Origin: Dyadobacter psychrotolerans
Lineage (GTDB): Bacteria > Bacteroidota > Bacteroidia > Cytophagales > Spirosomataceae
Direction: 5' to 3'
Assembly (NCBI RefSeq): GCF_004349265.1
Contig: NZ_SMFL01000019.1
Span: forward strand, 1 to 64,000
DNA length: 64,000 nt
Below the pieces are notes generated by a model. The model did not search any database. It was not told the DNA's origin and worked only from the letters and a program-made list of their open reading frames with translations. The translations under genes and the position numbers were made by a program. Shown here piece after piece: positions 9,155 to 19,600 of the stretch (positions within the stretch are counted from its first letter, which is position 1; each line of letters begins with the position of its first letter).

Positions 9155-10003
9155 ATGAAGATCGTCGTTCTCGGGGCATCCGGACAATTGGGCAGCTGCC
9201 TTAATAAAGTGGCTGAAGAAAGAAACATCTCAGACATATCATTTCCTTCCGAGCAGGATGGTAATATTCTGGACACGAAATTGCTGGATAAACTTTTCGA
9301 AGCAGAAAAACCAGAATTCGTTATCAACTGTGCGGCGTATACGGCGGTAGATAAAGCAGAAGATGAGCAAGATATTTGCCGTAAAGTAAACCGGGAAGGC
9401 GCAGCCAACATTGCCCAGGCTTGTGTAAAATACAATGCTACGCTGATACATATTTCTACCGATTTTGTCTTCAAAGGTGATGTGCCTATGCTGCTTTCAG
9501 AAACTGATCCTGCCGAGCCTGAAAATATATACGGTCTTACCAAACTGGAAGGCGAACAGGATATTACCCGCATCCTGCAAAAACATTTTACAATCCGAAC
9601 CAGCTGGCTGTATTCGGAATATGGAAACAACTTTGTCAAAACTATGTTGCGCCTGGGAAAAGAACGTGATTCATTGGGAGTGATCGTAGACCAGGTGGGC
9701 TCCCCTACCTACGCCATCGACCTGGCCGGCGCGGTCCTTGATGTTATTGAATCCGGCAGCAAGGCTTATGGCATTTATCATTATAGCAACGAAGGTGTTA
9801 CTTCCTGGTACGACTTTGCGAAAACAATCTTTGACCTCAGCGGAACTAAGGTAATCCTCAATCCGGTAAAAACGTCGGAATACATCACCAAAGCAGTTCG
9901 TCCGGCTTACTCGGTCATGGACAAATCCAAAATCAAAACCACATTGGGCATCAAAATTCCCTACTGGAGGGATAGTTTGATTGTTTGTATTAGCCGAATT
10001 TAA
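9155..10003 (+). CDS. rfbD: dTDP-4-dehydrorhamnose reductase
   Basis: 282 aa, extended SDR of the RmlD/RfbD type. The N-terminal dinucleotide-binding motif GASGQLG is at residues 7-13. NCAAYTAVDKAEDEQ and HISTDFVFKG are family signatures, and YGLTKLEGE contains the catalytic YxxxK pair. The family reduces dTDP-4-dehydro-L-rhamnose to dTDP-L-rhamnose with NAD(P)H in the cytosol. Its partners rfbA, rfbB and rfbC are not adjacent. The gene stands alone with 270 bp upstream and 800 bp downstream free of genes. Start ATG at 9155 directly precedes the Rossmann strand. Confidence 0.92.
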   Translation: MKIVVLGASGQLGSCLNKVAEERNISDISFPSEQDGNILDTKLLDKLFEAEKPEFVINCAAYTAVDKAEDEQDICRKVNREGAANIAQACVKYNATLIHISTDFVFKGDVPMLLSETDPAEPENIYGLTKLEGEQDITRILQKHFTIRTSWLYSEYGNNFVKTMLRLGKERDSLGVIVDQVGSPTYAIDLAGAVLDVIESGSKAYGIYHYSNEGVTSWYDFAKTIFDLSGTKVILNPVKTSEYITKAVRPAYSVMDKSKIKTTLGIKIPYWRDSLIVCISRI

Positions 10004-10810
10004 TACAATGGCATATACTTTTATTTTGAGACCACACATTGGTTCGCGTCGCCTAACTTGGTATACTGGTAAAATGGAAAATATTTGATTAAACTTTAAA
10101 AAGATATTTTTGCCTTTTGTGTGAATCTTGAATTTCGTTCTTAAATCGACAACTAAGGCTAATTTCTAGCTAAAAGGTTCAAACAAACGAAAAGATCAAA
10201 CTCCCCGCTGTTAATTAAACAGCCGGGAGTTCTCGTATAAAGGAATGCATTTAAAGTCACTTCGGCATTAGGCGTAGGAATTATCCTATTAAAAGGTTTA
10301 AGAAAGTACCATAAACCGAGATGGTTGAAGAAAACGTTTCACTTTGCTGAATTCCATCCACACGCGGTTTGGTTCTTACACATTTATTGTAAAAGGCATG
10401 TGTAAGTTCTGCTTGACCCTTTAGTCATACGCCGTTACCGCAATTTACCAGCGCGGTTTGCGCGAAAATCAGCATTTCGAGACTAGGATTTACCAAATAT
10501 ATTCCGGCTAGACAGACAGCAGCAACAAGGCCCACATCTTCTTGATAACTTTTAGATTCTCACTTGGCATTTCGAGCCTAGTTGTGAGCCAAATTCGCAG
10601 TGCTTTCAGTCGATCGAAAAAATTCATTCCTGTAAATAAGACTATTCCAAAGCTTTCTATAAACTATTCTACAAATCCACACAAGTATTTTAATCCTTCA
10701 ATATATTAGCATTGTATTGATTCCAAAAGGATTACGGTAAGTGAAATAGTACTGTAAATGTAGAATCGGAGATTCATTATCAACTTTTTTGTTCTGATTA
10801 CCCTACTAAA
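10004..10810. other. 807-bp gene-free region with two hairpins
   Basis: No open frame of protein-like composition. A hairpin at 10201-10229 (CTCCC, GCTGTT / AACAGC, GGGAG) may end rfbD transcription. A second perfect 9-bp inverted repeat, CTTACACAT (10375-10383) and ATGTGTAAG (10398-10406), lies further on. The rest looks like decayed sequence. Confidence 0.5.
10201..10229 (+). terminator. Probable rfbD terminator hairpin
   Basis: CTCCC-C-GCTGTT pairs with AACAGC-C-GGGAG around AATTA, with one unpaired C on each side. It lies about 200 bp after rfbD. The following bases (TTCTCG) are only weakly T-rich. Confidence 0.4.
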
Positions 10811-11233
10811 ATGACACCTATGGAGGCATTATTTGAAAAAACAAAATCTGAGATATTATTGAAATGGCCGAATCATGAGCTAAAAGAAATATACCATACC
10901 GACGATCAAAATGGTCAGACAATGAGTCTTATAATTAATTGCGAACCCCCTAAGGGCGTTCAAATGAGTTACTATAAAAATTCTACTTTTGAACTTCTAA
11001 TACTTCCTCAGATCATCACCGATAATTACCAAAATATCAGAAAACATTACTCTCTTTCCAGCCGTGGAAGACACTTTCATTTGAAAGGTGGAAAATGCTA
11101 TGTTTTTTACCAGGGGTATGAATATAATGAAATCTTTGGGAGAAATATTCTTAATAGAAACAGTGCTTACCATAGGTTCAAGTCGATTGATAAAGCAGTC
11201 GACCTGCTCATTCATGAGCTGGAAAATGGTTAA
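10811..11233 (+). CDS. Orphan protein, tandem paralogue 1
   Basis: 140 aa, no recognised family. The N-terminus is amphipathic (MEALFEKTKSEILLKWPNHEL), followed by CEPPKGVQMSYYKN, SRGRHFHLKGG and a helical tail. The same landmarks occur in the next gene (SEPPKGLQISYYLD, NRGRHFGQTGG), so the two are diverged duplicates. There is no signal peptide or membrane segment, so it is probably cytosolic. Size and tandem-paralogue arrangement are reminiscent of immunity-protein or antitoxin arrays, but no toxin is visible, so this is only a suggestion. An alternative start at 10820 (MEALF) is possible. Confidence 0.65.
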   Translation: MTPMEALFEKTKSEILLKWPNHELKEIYHTDDQNGQTMSLIINCEPPKGVQMSYYKNSTFELLILPQIITDNYQNIRKHYSLSSRGRHFHLKGGKCYVFYQGYEYNEIFGRNILNRNSAYHRFKSIDKAVDLLIHELENG

Positions 11234-11415
11234 AGATTCGTATTGAAACGTAGTAATGTTTTCTTATTATCAAAAGCATAGTCAATTACTTGCTTCATAA
11301 AGGGACCATGATATGATTGCTACATTAAAGTTAGTGAAGAAAAAACTAAATGAATGTCTTGTGTTAGCTGATTAATTTGTAAGAAACATTACCTAACGTT
11401 ATAACTTACTTCCAC

Positions 11416-11826
11416 ATGAGATCTATCTTTGACAAAGTTACATCCGAAATTTTCGCTGAATATCCGGACTATGATCTTAAACCTTCCGACGAATCCTACT
11501 ACATGAATGGAGCTGTTGTAAGTTTTGTCATTAATTCTGAGCCTCCTAAGGGATTACAGATCAGCTACTATTTGGATCTCATATTAGAGATTTACATTCT
11601 ACCTGAACTTATTTTGGACAGAACAAATCAGTGGGCACAATACAAGCGCTTTGCCAACCGGGGGCGCCATTTTGGACAAACCGGCGGAAATGCTTTTAAG
11701 TTCCAGCACAATGCACAAACTGGCACACTGCAGGGACAAGATATCCTGAACATTCACGACAACTCTATTAAAGTATTTACCGAATTCGGTCTTCTACAAA
11801 CCGTTCTTGATGCGCTTGGTAAGTAG
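11416..11826 (+). CDS. Orphan protein, tandem paralogue 2
   Basis: 136 aa, paralogous to the gene 180 bp upstream: FDKVTSEIFAEYPDYDL, SEPPKGLQISYYLD, ILPELILDRTNQW and NRGRHFGQTGGNAFKF align in order with the first copy. Overall identity looks low (about 30 percent by eye), with the PPKG-xQ-SYY and RGRHF motifs best kept. No signal peptide or known domain. The 180-bp spacer suggests separate promoters. Start ATG at 11416. Confidence 0.65.
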   Translation: MRSIFDKVTSEIFAEYPDYDLKPSDESYYMNGAVVSFVINSEPPKGLQISYYLDLILEIYILPELILDRTNQWAQYKRFANRGRHFGQTGGNAFKFQHNAQTGTLQGQDILNIHDNSIKVFTEFGLLQTVLDALGK

Positions 11827-12127
11827 TTGGGGTAAAGCGCATCTTATTGAAGCGTGCTAACTATTTTGAACAAAGTAAAGAAACGGCACAGCTACCGTTA
11901 TACGCAGTCTCTTTTTACAACGTATCCGGCCTACCAACTACATATTTGTTAGTTGCTGAACTTTGTTAAAGTTTTGCGGATATAGGTCGGTAATGTTTTT
12001 ATGATTGATTGTGGAGATGTTTAGCAGAGTGTTTTTAGCCAATTGTAGGGATTGACATTATGTTTTTAGCAGATCGCGAAGAAAGAGTAAAGTAAAATCA
12101 GGACGACACATTTTTTTGTATTTCTTC
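11827..12127. other. 301-bp gene-free region
   Basis: I see no gene. Near 12098 the sequence TCAGGACGACACA resembles sequence at 41464 and at the IS-end-like remnant near 55714 (minus strand), so this may be IS-derived debris next to the IS110 fragment. Confidence 0.4.
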
Positions 12128-12472
12128 TCAGACCGCTAGTAGACATAACACATGAAAACCTGCCAATTGTTGAGCACTAAACAAAGTTTGCCAATAATTT
12201 CCAGTGCTCTCCACGTCTATTGTCGTGATTCTAGGCTCTGTGAGCCAATGAATCATTGCTTCATAGTCAGAAGTATAGACTCCAAACTTTTTTACATCAC
12301 AAGGATTTTGATTAATAGCCACCATGTGAAAACAGGAGCCAACGTCAATACCAGCGGCATGGGTATTAACAATGTCCATTGAAAGTTTTTCGATCTCAGT
12401 AAACTTTAAATTGAAAAGTCTTTCAGAGAATGTGCTTTTAGGTCTGTTTATTATTCTGTACGGGATTCTCAA
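12128..12472 (-). pseudogene. IS110-family transposase, N-terminal fragment
   Basis: The frame carries the start of an IS110 DEDD transposase: HAAGIDVGSCFHMVAINQNP, FGVYTSDYEAMIHWL, then ITTIDVESTGNYWQTLF and LAGFHVLC. The catalytic first Asp (GIDVGS) and the family ESTG motif are visible. The frame then stops and the remaining ~220 residues, including the C-terminal transposase_20 domain, are absent. It is a dead fragment. Confidence 0.8.
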
Positions 12473-12501
12473 TTTGAAGATGAGATCACCACTAAAATCA
12501 G

Positions 12502-12529
12502 CAAATGCCTTGCGTCAACAAGGCATTTG
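12502..12529. repeat. Perfect 11-bp stem-loop
   Basis: CAAATGCCTTG (12502-12512) and CAAGGCATTTG (12519-12529) with loop CGTCAA. It lies between the IS110 fragment and an IS remnant, where the remnant's frame would end if the 16-bp GC-rich sequence at 12540 were removed. It may be an IS end or a terminator. Confidence 0.5.
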
Positions 12530-12690
12530 TACATTCCAGCGGCGGCGGCCGACCGCCAGAATTCGTGAAGGGCTTTAAAGCCAATAGCACGATGGGCTTC
12601 TGCTAAAAGTTATTCAAAGCTAAAAGTTGTTTTCCTATATCAAAGAGAAGCTTCAATGGAATTCTTGGCATACAACTTCGCGTTCTCTGC
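12530..12690 (-). pseudogene. Degenerate transposase C-terminus
   Basis: On the minus strand a short frame reads EAHRAIGFKALHEFW, similar to the RPHxAxGxxTP end of integrase-core (IS3/IS481-type) transposases, followed by a GC-rich run (12540-12555). Upstream frames are broken by stops. The family is uncertain. Confidence 0.35.
12540..12555 (-). repeat. Degenerate copy of the 16-bp GC-rich insertion motif
   Basis: On the minus strand this reads CGGTCGGCCGCCGCCG, matching CGGnnCGCCGnCGCGG at 11 of 13 fixed positions. It follows the codons for ALHEFW in a transposase remnant, like the exact copies found in three other transposase genes of this window. The remnant is too decayed to prove an insertion. 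Confidence 0.4.
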
Positions 12691-12740
12691 GTCGTTTCCT
12701 TTTCTGCCCGAGGTGAAAGAAACATTATTTACAATCTGGA

Positions 12741-14840
12741 TTACTTGTAATAGTACATTTCAAAGTAGCTATTCCCATTAATACCCTTGAAAAACATAAG
12801 CTTGTTGTCCTCGGAAAACGTCACGGTATAGTTTTGTGCAACAGAGCCCAAACCACTGATTTTAATGCCGGTAGCACTTGTGCTAAAATAATTCTGCCCG
12901 CCCGTACGGGAAAATGAAGTGGATGTGTAGGAGCCGTCATCTAAAAATTTGAAATACTCATTTTTATAAGAAAGTGTCCGTGGTGTGCCCCCGGGCCAGG
13001 TTTCGTATATTACTATTTTCTCAAGCATCCAGTCTCCCAGCAACCGGCTGCGAATTTCACCCGGATCCAATGTAAATTTAAGCGGTGAACCATCGAGTTG
13101 TGAATAGTTTTTCTTTTGTCCATACACCTCTACATCCTGTGTTCCTTCCATACCCAATTTCCACTTCGCTTCTGCAAGTCCGAGTGCATTTGTTTTAATG
13201 TCTGCCGTGGTAAGCGAACCACCCGATCCGCCCCTCACGCGCCATTCGATTGCCACGCCTTCCACCGGATCTCCGTTGGCATCGGTAACTTTTACAACTA
13301 ATGGTTTAGCAAGTTCTTTCCCCGGTGTATTAAGCTGCTGGTCCCCGCTAAGGATCTGAATACGCTGCGGGTCCTTGCCTTCTTCGGGCTTTACCAGAGC
13401 GAATGTCAGCTGATTGGACTCAAAACCATTCCTGGCTTTTAGATAAATTGTTATCGGCGCGCTTTTTGAAGTGCTTCCAAAATTCATGCAGCCCTTGTAA
13501 CTAATTGTGCCGTTTGCGGAGGCAGGAACCGAAAAAGTCACAGGATTCTGGGTTCCTATTTTCTCGACAAGCTGCCATCCTATATTCTTTTCCAGGTCGA
13601 AAACATCACTAACATTGAAGGAGACCATCAGGGAATAGGTACGGTTTGGGCTTTGAACAGGGCCGCAGTCACCGTTAAAAGTTACAACGGGAGATTCTAT
13701 TTTTAGAAAATCTGCTTCTATGAGCCGCTTGCTCACCACATTACCGGTAATACTGTACGTAGAAGGCTTGGAAAACCAGAAATCCGTTTTGATACCACCT
13801 GCAACATCCAGTTTATAGTCCAGGGTGACATTCGGAGACTTTTGCTGCATAACAAAATCAAGACCGCTGGGCACTTCAAAAAAACCTTTCATCGCCGACA
13901 TGCCGTAGGGAGCAATTTCATAGATAGGTTTAAAAATAGTACCGCTGGCATTGATCTTAAAATCCTTGCTAAAATCGGACAGCAGCATATTTACAAGTGA
14001 ATTGTTGACCTGGTAGGAGCTGATATTTGTCCACTGCTCATTTTCATACTTGCTGCCGACTATGGCCGTCATCAATGGAGAAACCTTCCATTTTGCTTTT
14101 CCTGAAACAATAATCGGGAGCACATTTAATTTCACAACCTGCGTTAAAGAAACGACGATGGGTGTTCCCGGTATGGGCACATAAAGAATAGGCAGCGGAA
14201 TTCTTTTTAAAGTTTTTTCTTTCTCAACAGTTATAGCGACTTCAGATTCATTTGCAATTTGAAACGAACTTCCATCCGAATTCATAACTACCCTGATAAG
14301 CATTTTGTCCGGCAGAAAAAATCCTTCATTTTTCTCGTATTCAATATCGAAACGTTTGATATTAATTTTTAGCTGTCCACCGTACTTAAGTCCGCCGGTT
14401 TGCCCAATCCCGTCTTCAAAAGACCAGTTTACCAACGAACCTGTTCTCAGATTTCCATCAATAACGGAAGAATCTGTGTAGGACGTATTGAGATAAAGCT
14501 GCTCAAAGGCTTCGTTTAAACCAGCAGGTACCGTGTTATAAGTCGTTTGGGACCCGCCGGGAGTTATGCTGACAACCTTTGACATAAAACCATATTTGTT
14601 TTCCGACGAAGGATTGGCAATAACGATGTCATCAATCTGTGGTTTGTAACCGGGAGCATTGTTGTTCATTACAAAATGGGCACTGTCTGAGCTCACTATG
14701 GAACTGGTTTCCAGCACATGCGTTTTCTTGCCCAATATTGTGCTTTTGTCATCATCCGGCTGCTTGTCTATGGAAATATTTCTTTTACACGCCCCGGAAA
14801 TAAAGACGATAAATGCCAGCAGGATTAAAAGTTTTTTCAT
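12741..14840 (-). CDS. Large lipoprotein with Ig-like and lipocalin-like C-terminus
   Basis: 699 aa. A signal peptide with a lipobox (MKKLLILLAFIVFISGAC) anchors it to a membrane, probably the outer membrane. Residues ~30-450 are a beta-rich region of unknown family. Residues ~490-590 (RIQILSGDQQLNTPGKELA, VVKVTDANGDPVEGVAIEW, TNALGLAEAKWKLG) match the bacterial Ig-like Big_1 fold. The last ~100 residues (LLGDWMLEKIVIYETW, FKFLDDGSYT) look like a lipocalin-type lipoprotein domain. It appears to be monocistronic; the function is unknown, with surface binding plausible. Start ATG at 14840. Confidence 0.8.
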   Translation of the reverse strand: MKKLLILLAFIVFISGACKRNISIDKQPDDDKSTILGKKTHVLETSSIVSSDSAHFVMNNNAPGYKPQIDDIVIANPSSENKYGFMSKVVSITPGGSQTTYNTVPAGLNEAFEQLYLNTSYTDSSVIDGNLRTGSLVNWSFEDGIGQTGGLKYGGQLKINIKRFDIEYEKNEGFFLPDKMLIRVVMNSDGSSFQIANESEVAITVEKEKTLKRIPLPILYVPIPGTPIVVSLTQVVKLNVLPIIVSGKAKWKVSPLMTAIVGSKYENEQWTNISSYQVNNSLVNMLLSDFSKDFKINASGTIFKPIYEIAPYGMSAMKGFFEVPSGLDFVMQQKSPNVTLDYKLDVAGGIKTDFWFSKPSTYSITGNVVSKRLIEADFLKIESPVVTFNGDCGPVQSPNRTYSLMVSFNVSDVFDLEKNIGWQLVEKIGTQNPVTFSVPASANGTISYKGCMNFGSTSKSAPITIYLKARNGFESNQLTFALVKPEEGKDPQRIQILSGDQQLNTPGKELAKPLVVKVTDANGDPVEGVAIEWRVRGGSGGSLTTADIKTNALGLAEAKWKLGMEGTQDVEVYGQKKNYSQLDGSPLKFTLDPGEIRSRLLGDWMLEKIVIYETWPGGTPRTLSYKNEYFKFLDDGSYTSTSFSRTGGQNYFSTSATGIKISGLGSVAQNYTVTFSEDNKLMFFKGINGNSYFEMYYYK

Positions 14841-15152
14841 TTTGTTTTGATAGAGGAATTACGAAGGTTGAGTAAAATTTAAAATCGTTTTCGGAGTTTG
14901 TTTTGCCGGAAGCTCAGTTACGGTGTGTTTCAGACATTTTTATACAAGCACGATCCTATAAACAAAGATCCTCCAAGCATCAGAGGAAAACAATACTGAA
15001 TGATCAGTATTCACTTGCTTTGGATTGCGATTACCACTGGTAATTTTGGGGGGAGATCTGTTTCCTTCTCTTTCGGGACGTCATCAGATCCAAATTATTA
15101 AATGCCCTGCACAATATTAAAAATAGGAATTACTTAACTATTAGCATTAGTA
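14841..15152. other. 312-bp spacer before IS4 element
   Basis: No gene seen. It contains the stem-loop AATACTGA (14992-14999) / TCAGTATT (15004-15011). It must include the promoter of the minus-strand lipoprotein gene, and it ends with the left target duplication TAGTA (15148-15152). Confidence 0.5.
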
Positions 15153-15167
15153 CTGATGCGTTAAGTT

Positions 15168-16350
15168 TTACTCATCAAATAAGTCCCATTGTTCATTGAC
15201 ATTTTGATTGATTTGACATTCAGTAAGTAACTCTTTTAAAGAGGTCTTGTCAAAAGCAGATATGCCCAGTATTTGCATGATCTCATATATGGAGAGATTG
15301 CTTTTCAAAGTATGTTTGAGATAGGCTACTATTAAATAAGTGCTTATAGCAATCCACACATGGATATTAACTGCATTTTCAGAATGTCCCCAGAGCGTTT
15401 TGATGGTCAGATTCTGCCGCGTCGGCGGTCCGATTGACCCACTTGAAAAAAATCTCTATTTGCCACCTTTTCTGGTAAAGTTTGGCTATCTCAAGCGCAG
15501 AAAGCATGTCGTTGTTTGACAGGAAAGAAAGAAGAATATCTTTTTCTTCATCATAGTATTCCACAAGCCTCAATGGTTCTGGATAAAGTTTTTTAGACTT
15601 GTATCCGTTGAATATGATGGTTTTATCACTTCTGAGCCCTGAGGTAGGATCAATGTTGAAGTTGCTTTCGATGACTTTATAATTCATTGTGGTTTTTGCT
15701 CTTGAGATAAAAAAGGCTCCGGACTCATTCATATTATATAAGGCGGCGAAATCGATGTAAGCTTTATCCATGATATAGATCGCTCCCGGTGATACCAACA
15801 GCTCGTCAAGTATATTGCTATCATGGTATTTACCGTCGGTAACATGGATGAAGGATGGAATATTCCCTCTCAGATCTAAAAGAGTATGTATTTTTATTGC
15901 CCCACGTGAATACTTTCCTGGCGCCCAGCTGAATAGTTTCAGGCTTAGGGAAATCGTTGTTGAATCCAGTGCAAACACCTCATTGCGAACATTGACATTA
16001 GGAACTGGATTTGTTGCATACAAGGGTCTGACCAAGTCTATAAGATACTGTCCGAAGTCGGCATATATTCTCCAGTCTCTACTCTCATTTGCACGTGAAA
16101 GCGTGGACTGGTTAACGTGGCTTCTGATTCCAAGGTGATAAAGTTTGTTTTTATGCGCTTTCAGGCAAGTGCAGATATCACGCAAGGAATTACGAGAGGT
16201 TAGTTGACCGAAGAGTAGTTGAATAAACTGGTTCCAACAATTAAATTCTCGTGTCCGGAAATCGCCATTGTACTTTGATACACATTTTTCAAACTCATAA
16301 CGGTCAATAAAATGCAAAAGCTGAGCAAAAACGTACTTACCTGAATTCAT
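15168..16350 (-). pseudogene. IS4-family transposase, frameshifted by a 16-bp insertion
   Basis: From ATG at 16350 the frame encodes a DDE transposase with an N-terminal DUF4372-like region (LLHFIDRYEFEKCVSKYNGD). The catalytic blocks are FALDSTTISLSL, YIMDKAYIDFAALY and the YQKRWQIEIFFKW (YREK-type) signature. After FFKW the frame runs into a stop at 15379. Omitting 15417-15432 joins KWVN to QNLTIKTLWGHSENAV and continues to the stop at 15168, giving 388 aa (1183 minus 16 = 1167 bases, divisible by three). The element is otherwise complete, so this insertion alone appears to have killed it. Confidence 0.85.
15417..15432 (-). repeat. 16-bp GC-rich insertion in IS4 transposase
   Basis: On the coding (minus) strand it reads CGGACCGCCGACGCGG, fitting CGGnnCGCCGnCGCGG. 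It lies between GTCAAT and CAGAAT; deletion restores KWVNQNLTIK. It is 14/16 GC in an AT-rich gene. There is no obvious target duplication. Confidence 0.75.
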
Positions 16351-16625
16351 AGCATCGTGTAAAAGCCACAAAGCTAAATGTCAAATCAAATCAAAAAATC
16401 AAAGAACGTCCGCAACTAATTTATTTACAACCTGTTATAAGCATTTTTAAAAAGTTAACGCATCACTAGTATATTAGCATCATTAACAACTAGCTCAGCA
16501 AGTGGGACGAATTATCCCTATCCACTATTTCAACCCGTGAAAAACGGTATTGAGCCCTAGAGTTTTCATTCCCAAGTTGATGTCAGCATTTTGGTTTTCA
16601 TAAATCAAAATCAGCAACTCAGATA

Positions 16626-19600
16626 ATGCAAATTAAAACCCATGGATTCGCCTTGATAAGACGGCCGATTCTCTCTTTAAACAAACTATATGAATTTCAT
16701 CAGGCGATAGACAACGACCCGACCAGCTTTGAAAGACAGCTGATTCAAATTTATCAGCAGCCGCCAATGCTTAAAGCGCTCTACCTTGCATCCAAGCCGG
16801 CCTATGCTATGACAAAGCGGCTTCTGGATGGAAATCTAGACAGCGGAAAACAGAAACTGCTTAAAACGCTTTATAAATACTTTGTCCGTATGAGCAGCCG
16901 ATGCACGCCTTTCGGTCTTTTTGCAGGTTGCTTTATGGTGGATTTAAGTGAGAACACAAATATTGAATTTGATCATTCCATGCCCCTAATAAGAGATCAC
17001 AGACTGGATATATCGCTGCTCGATCAAATGTTCCATAGCCTCTTAAAGAATGATAAGGTCAAAAAACAATTACTATTCTATACCAACAATTCACTTTACA
17101 GAGCCGGAAATAAATACAGATACATCAGGAGGTCTGCGGCTGACAATCAAGTCAACTTTCAACTTACAGAAGTTCTTGCCCAACCAATTCTTAATGATAT
17201 ACTAACCCATGCAAAATCCGGCAAAACACTCAGTCAGCTAGCTGATTTGGTTTGTGAATTTGACATCAGTACCAAACAAGCGAAAAAATATATCGAGCAG
17301 CTCTTTCATTCACAGATTATTGTTAGCGAGCTGGAAGCAAACATAACCGGCGATCACTATGCCGTAGTACTTAACAGCAAAATACAACAAATTGGCTACG
17401 AGGGTAAGGTGGCTCAATTGCTCGAATTCGCAACAAAAATCCTTTCAGACAATTTCGTTTCAAACAAAGATCTGGATTATATCAAAGACCAATCGGCTCA
17501 AATTATAAATCAAAGGCCAGCATCACCGGTTTTACAGACGAACATATTCTTTCCGACAAAAACAGCTCAGATTAGCAAAAGTCTGATAAATACGATTCTG
17601 AGCGAATTTGATAAGATACAACCTCTTTGCAATAGACGGACAAATCCTGATTTGGAGCAATTCGCAAAATCATTTTACAGCAGATATCAGCAAAAAAGCA
17701 TCCCATTACTAACAGCACTCGACTCCGACTTTGGCATCGGTTATGGCAATCTGCATACGACCACGCAGTGTAACGTGCCGTTATTAGCTGACATTGATCT
17801 TTATGGTAAAAAGCAAAATTCCCAAAAATTCGATCAGCTTTCATCCCTTCGCCTGATTTTATACCAAAGAGCAACAGAACAAAATCTTACAACCGTGCAC
17901 CTGACGGGTCAGGATTTGCAAATTCTGAAAGAACGTGCACCGGTGAGAACAGCTGAAGGTTTTTATATTTTTGGTAGCGTCCGCTCAGATTCAGCTTCGG
18001 AAGCTGATAGCGGTAATTTTCAGTTTGAAATAAAAACTGCAAGTGGTCCAAGTTGCGCCAGTCTGATTGGCCGGTTTTGCAGGGGAGTCAATGATGATCT
18101 AACTCAAAAATTACGGGCAGCAATACGACTTGAAGAAAACCTTAGCCCTGATGCAATCTTTGCCGAAATATGCCATATGCCTGAACCGGGCATAGCCAAC
18201 ATTCTTTTCAGGCCACATCTTCGAAAATATGAGATCCCTTATTTGACAACCAGTATACTTTCCGAGCAGCATCGTTTGGAGCTGGACGATATACTGGTCT
18301 CTGTGCCTGATGGCAAAACCATCTTACTGACCAGCAAACAGCTCAAAAAACAGATTATCCCAAGACTCTCCAACGCGCACAATTTCTCAACGGCTCTGCC
18401 CGTCTACAAGTTTCTATGTGATCATGCTTTGCAGGATAGCACTTATTTTAGCTGGGATTGGGGTGATCTTTCAGAAGAGTTCTTTTTACCTGCTGTACAC
18501 TTCGGTCACCTTGTCCTTTCCAAAGCCATCTGGAATCTTGATGATCGTGTTCTGAGAAAACTGAATGAAGCTAGCGGCTCATTGAAAGAAAGATGGGCGC
18601 TTATCAACAGTAAGCTCGGTATACCCAGATACGTTCAAATAGGCAGCGATGATCGACTCCTTTTGATCGACACAACTAATGAGGTTTCGCTGTCTTTGTT
18701 AACAGACAGCTTACGGAAAAATGGAAAAGTTAAAATGACAGAATTTTTGGAAAAGCCGGGCGCTGGTCTGCTTTCTGATCAAGACGGACATTACTCAAAT
18801 GAGATTATCATTCCCTTTTTAAGAGAAGGCGAGCCGACTGTAATTGGCCAAATACCTAATCTGATTTTCCAGCAGCAAAGACAGTTTTACACAGGTAGCG
18901 AATGGTTATACATCAAGATTTACACACCTAACGTGATGATGGACTATCTACTTACCGAAATTATCAAACCGATTTCTGATCAGCTTTTAAGAAAAAAGAT
19001 CATTGAAAAATGGTTTTTTATCCGCTACTACGATCCTGAACCACATATCCGGATCCGCTTTTACAATCGGATTCCAGACAACTTTTGGAAAGTTGTTTTA
19101 GAAAAATTAACGCAAGCACTTCTGCCACTTACAAAACAGGAGACCATTTTTAATATCCAGATAGATTCCTATGTCAGGGAATTAGAACGTTACGGCATGA
19201 TCGAATACGATCAACTCGAATCGATCTTTTGCGCTGACAGTATTTCGGTAGCAAGTGCTCTGTCCAATTTTAAAGGACTTGAACACAAGCAAGAGCGGTG
19301 GCTTCTGGCACTTTTGGGCGCTGATGAGATCTTGAAGTCGATAGGGATGAATAGCGAAGGAAAATCCAGAGTTATTGAAGGGTTGCATCGTCAATTTCAA
19401 AAGGAATTTAGTGCGTCTGATTCGCTAATAGAAATGGACAGACAATACCGTAAACACGCTTCCGATATCAAAAATTACCTGGCACAAGGTCAGCAGCAGC
19501 AGTCCCCAATCCGATTTTTTAAAAAGAGATCCATTGCAATTACCCGAATTATCTCATCATGCGGGCAGATCAACCAACCGCAGCTTGAAAGTCTGGCGGG

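Larger units (their letters stand above)
15153..16466 (-). mobile_element. IS4-family insertion sequence (1314 bp)
   Basis: The left end CTGATGCGTTAAGTTTT and the complement of the right end GTGATGCGTTAACTTTT match at 15 of 17 positions. The element is flanked by a 5-bp direct repeat TAGTA at 15148-15152 and 16467-16471, consistent with target duplication. It holds one transposase gene on the minus strand, broken by a 16-bp insertion. The right end lies only 160 bp before the lanB gene. Confidence 0.75.

Noticed and set aside
9106..9639. 177-aa minus-strand frame
   Set aside because: It is the antisense of rfbD, which has clear SDR motifs.
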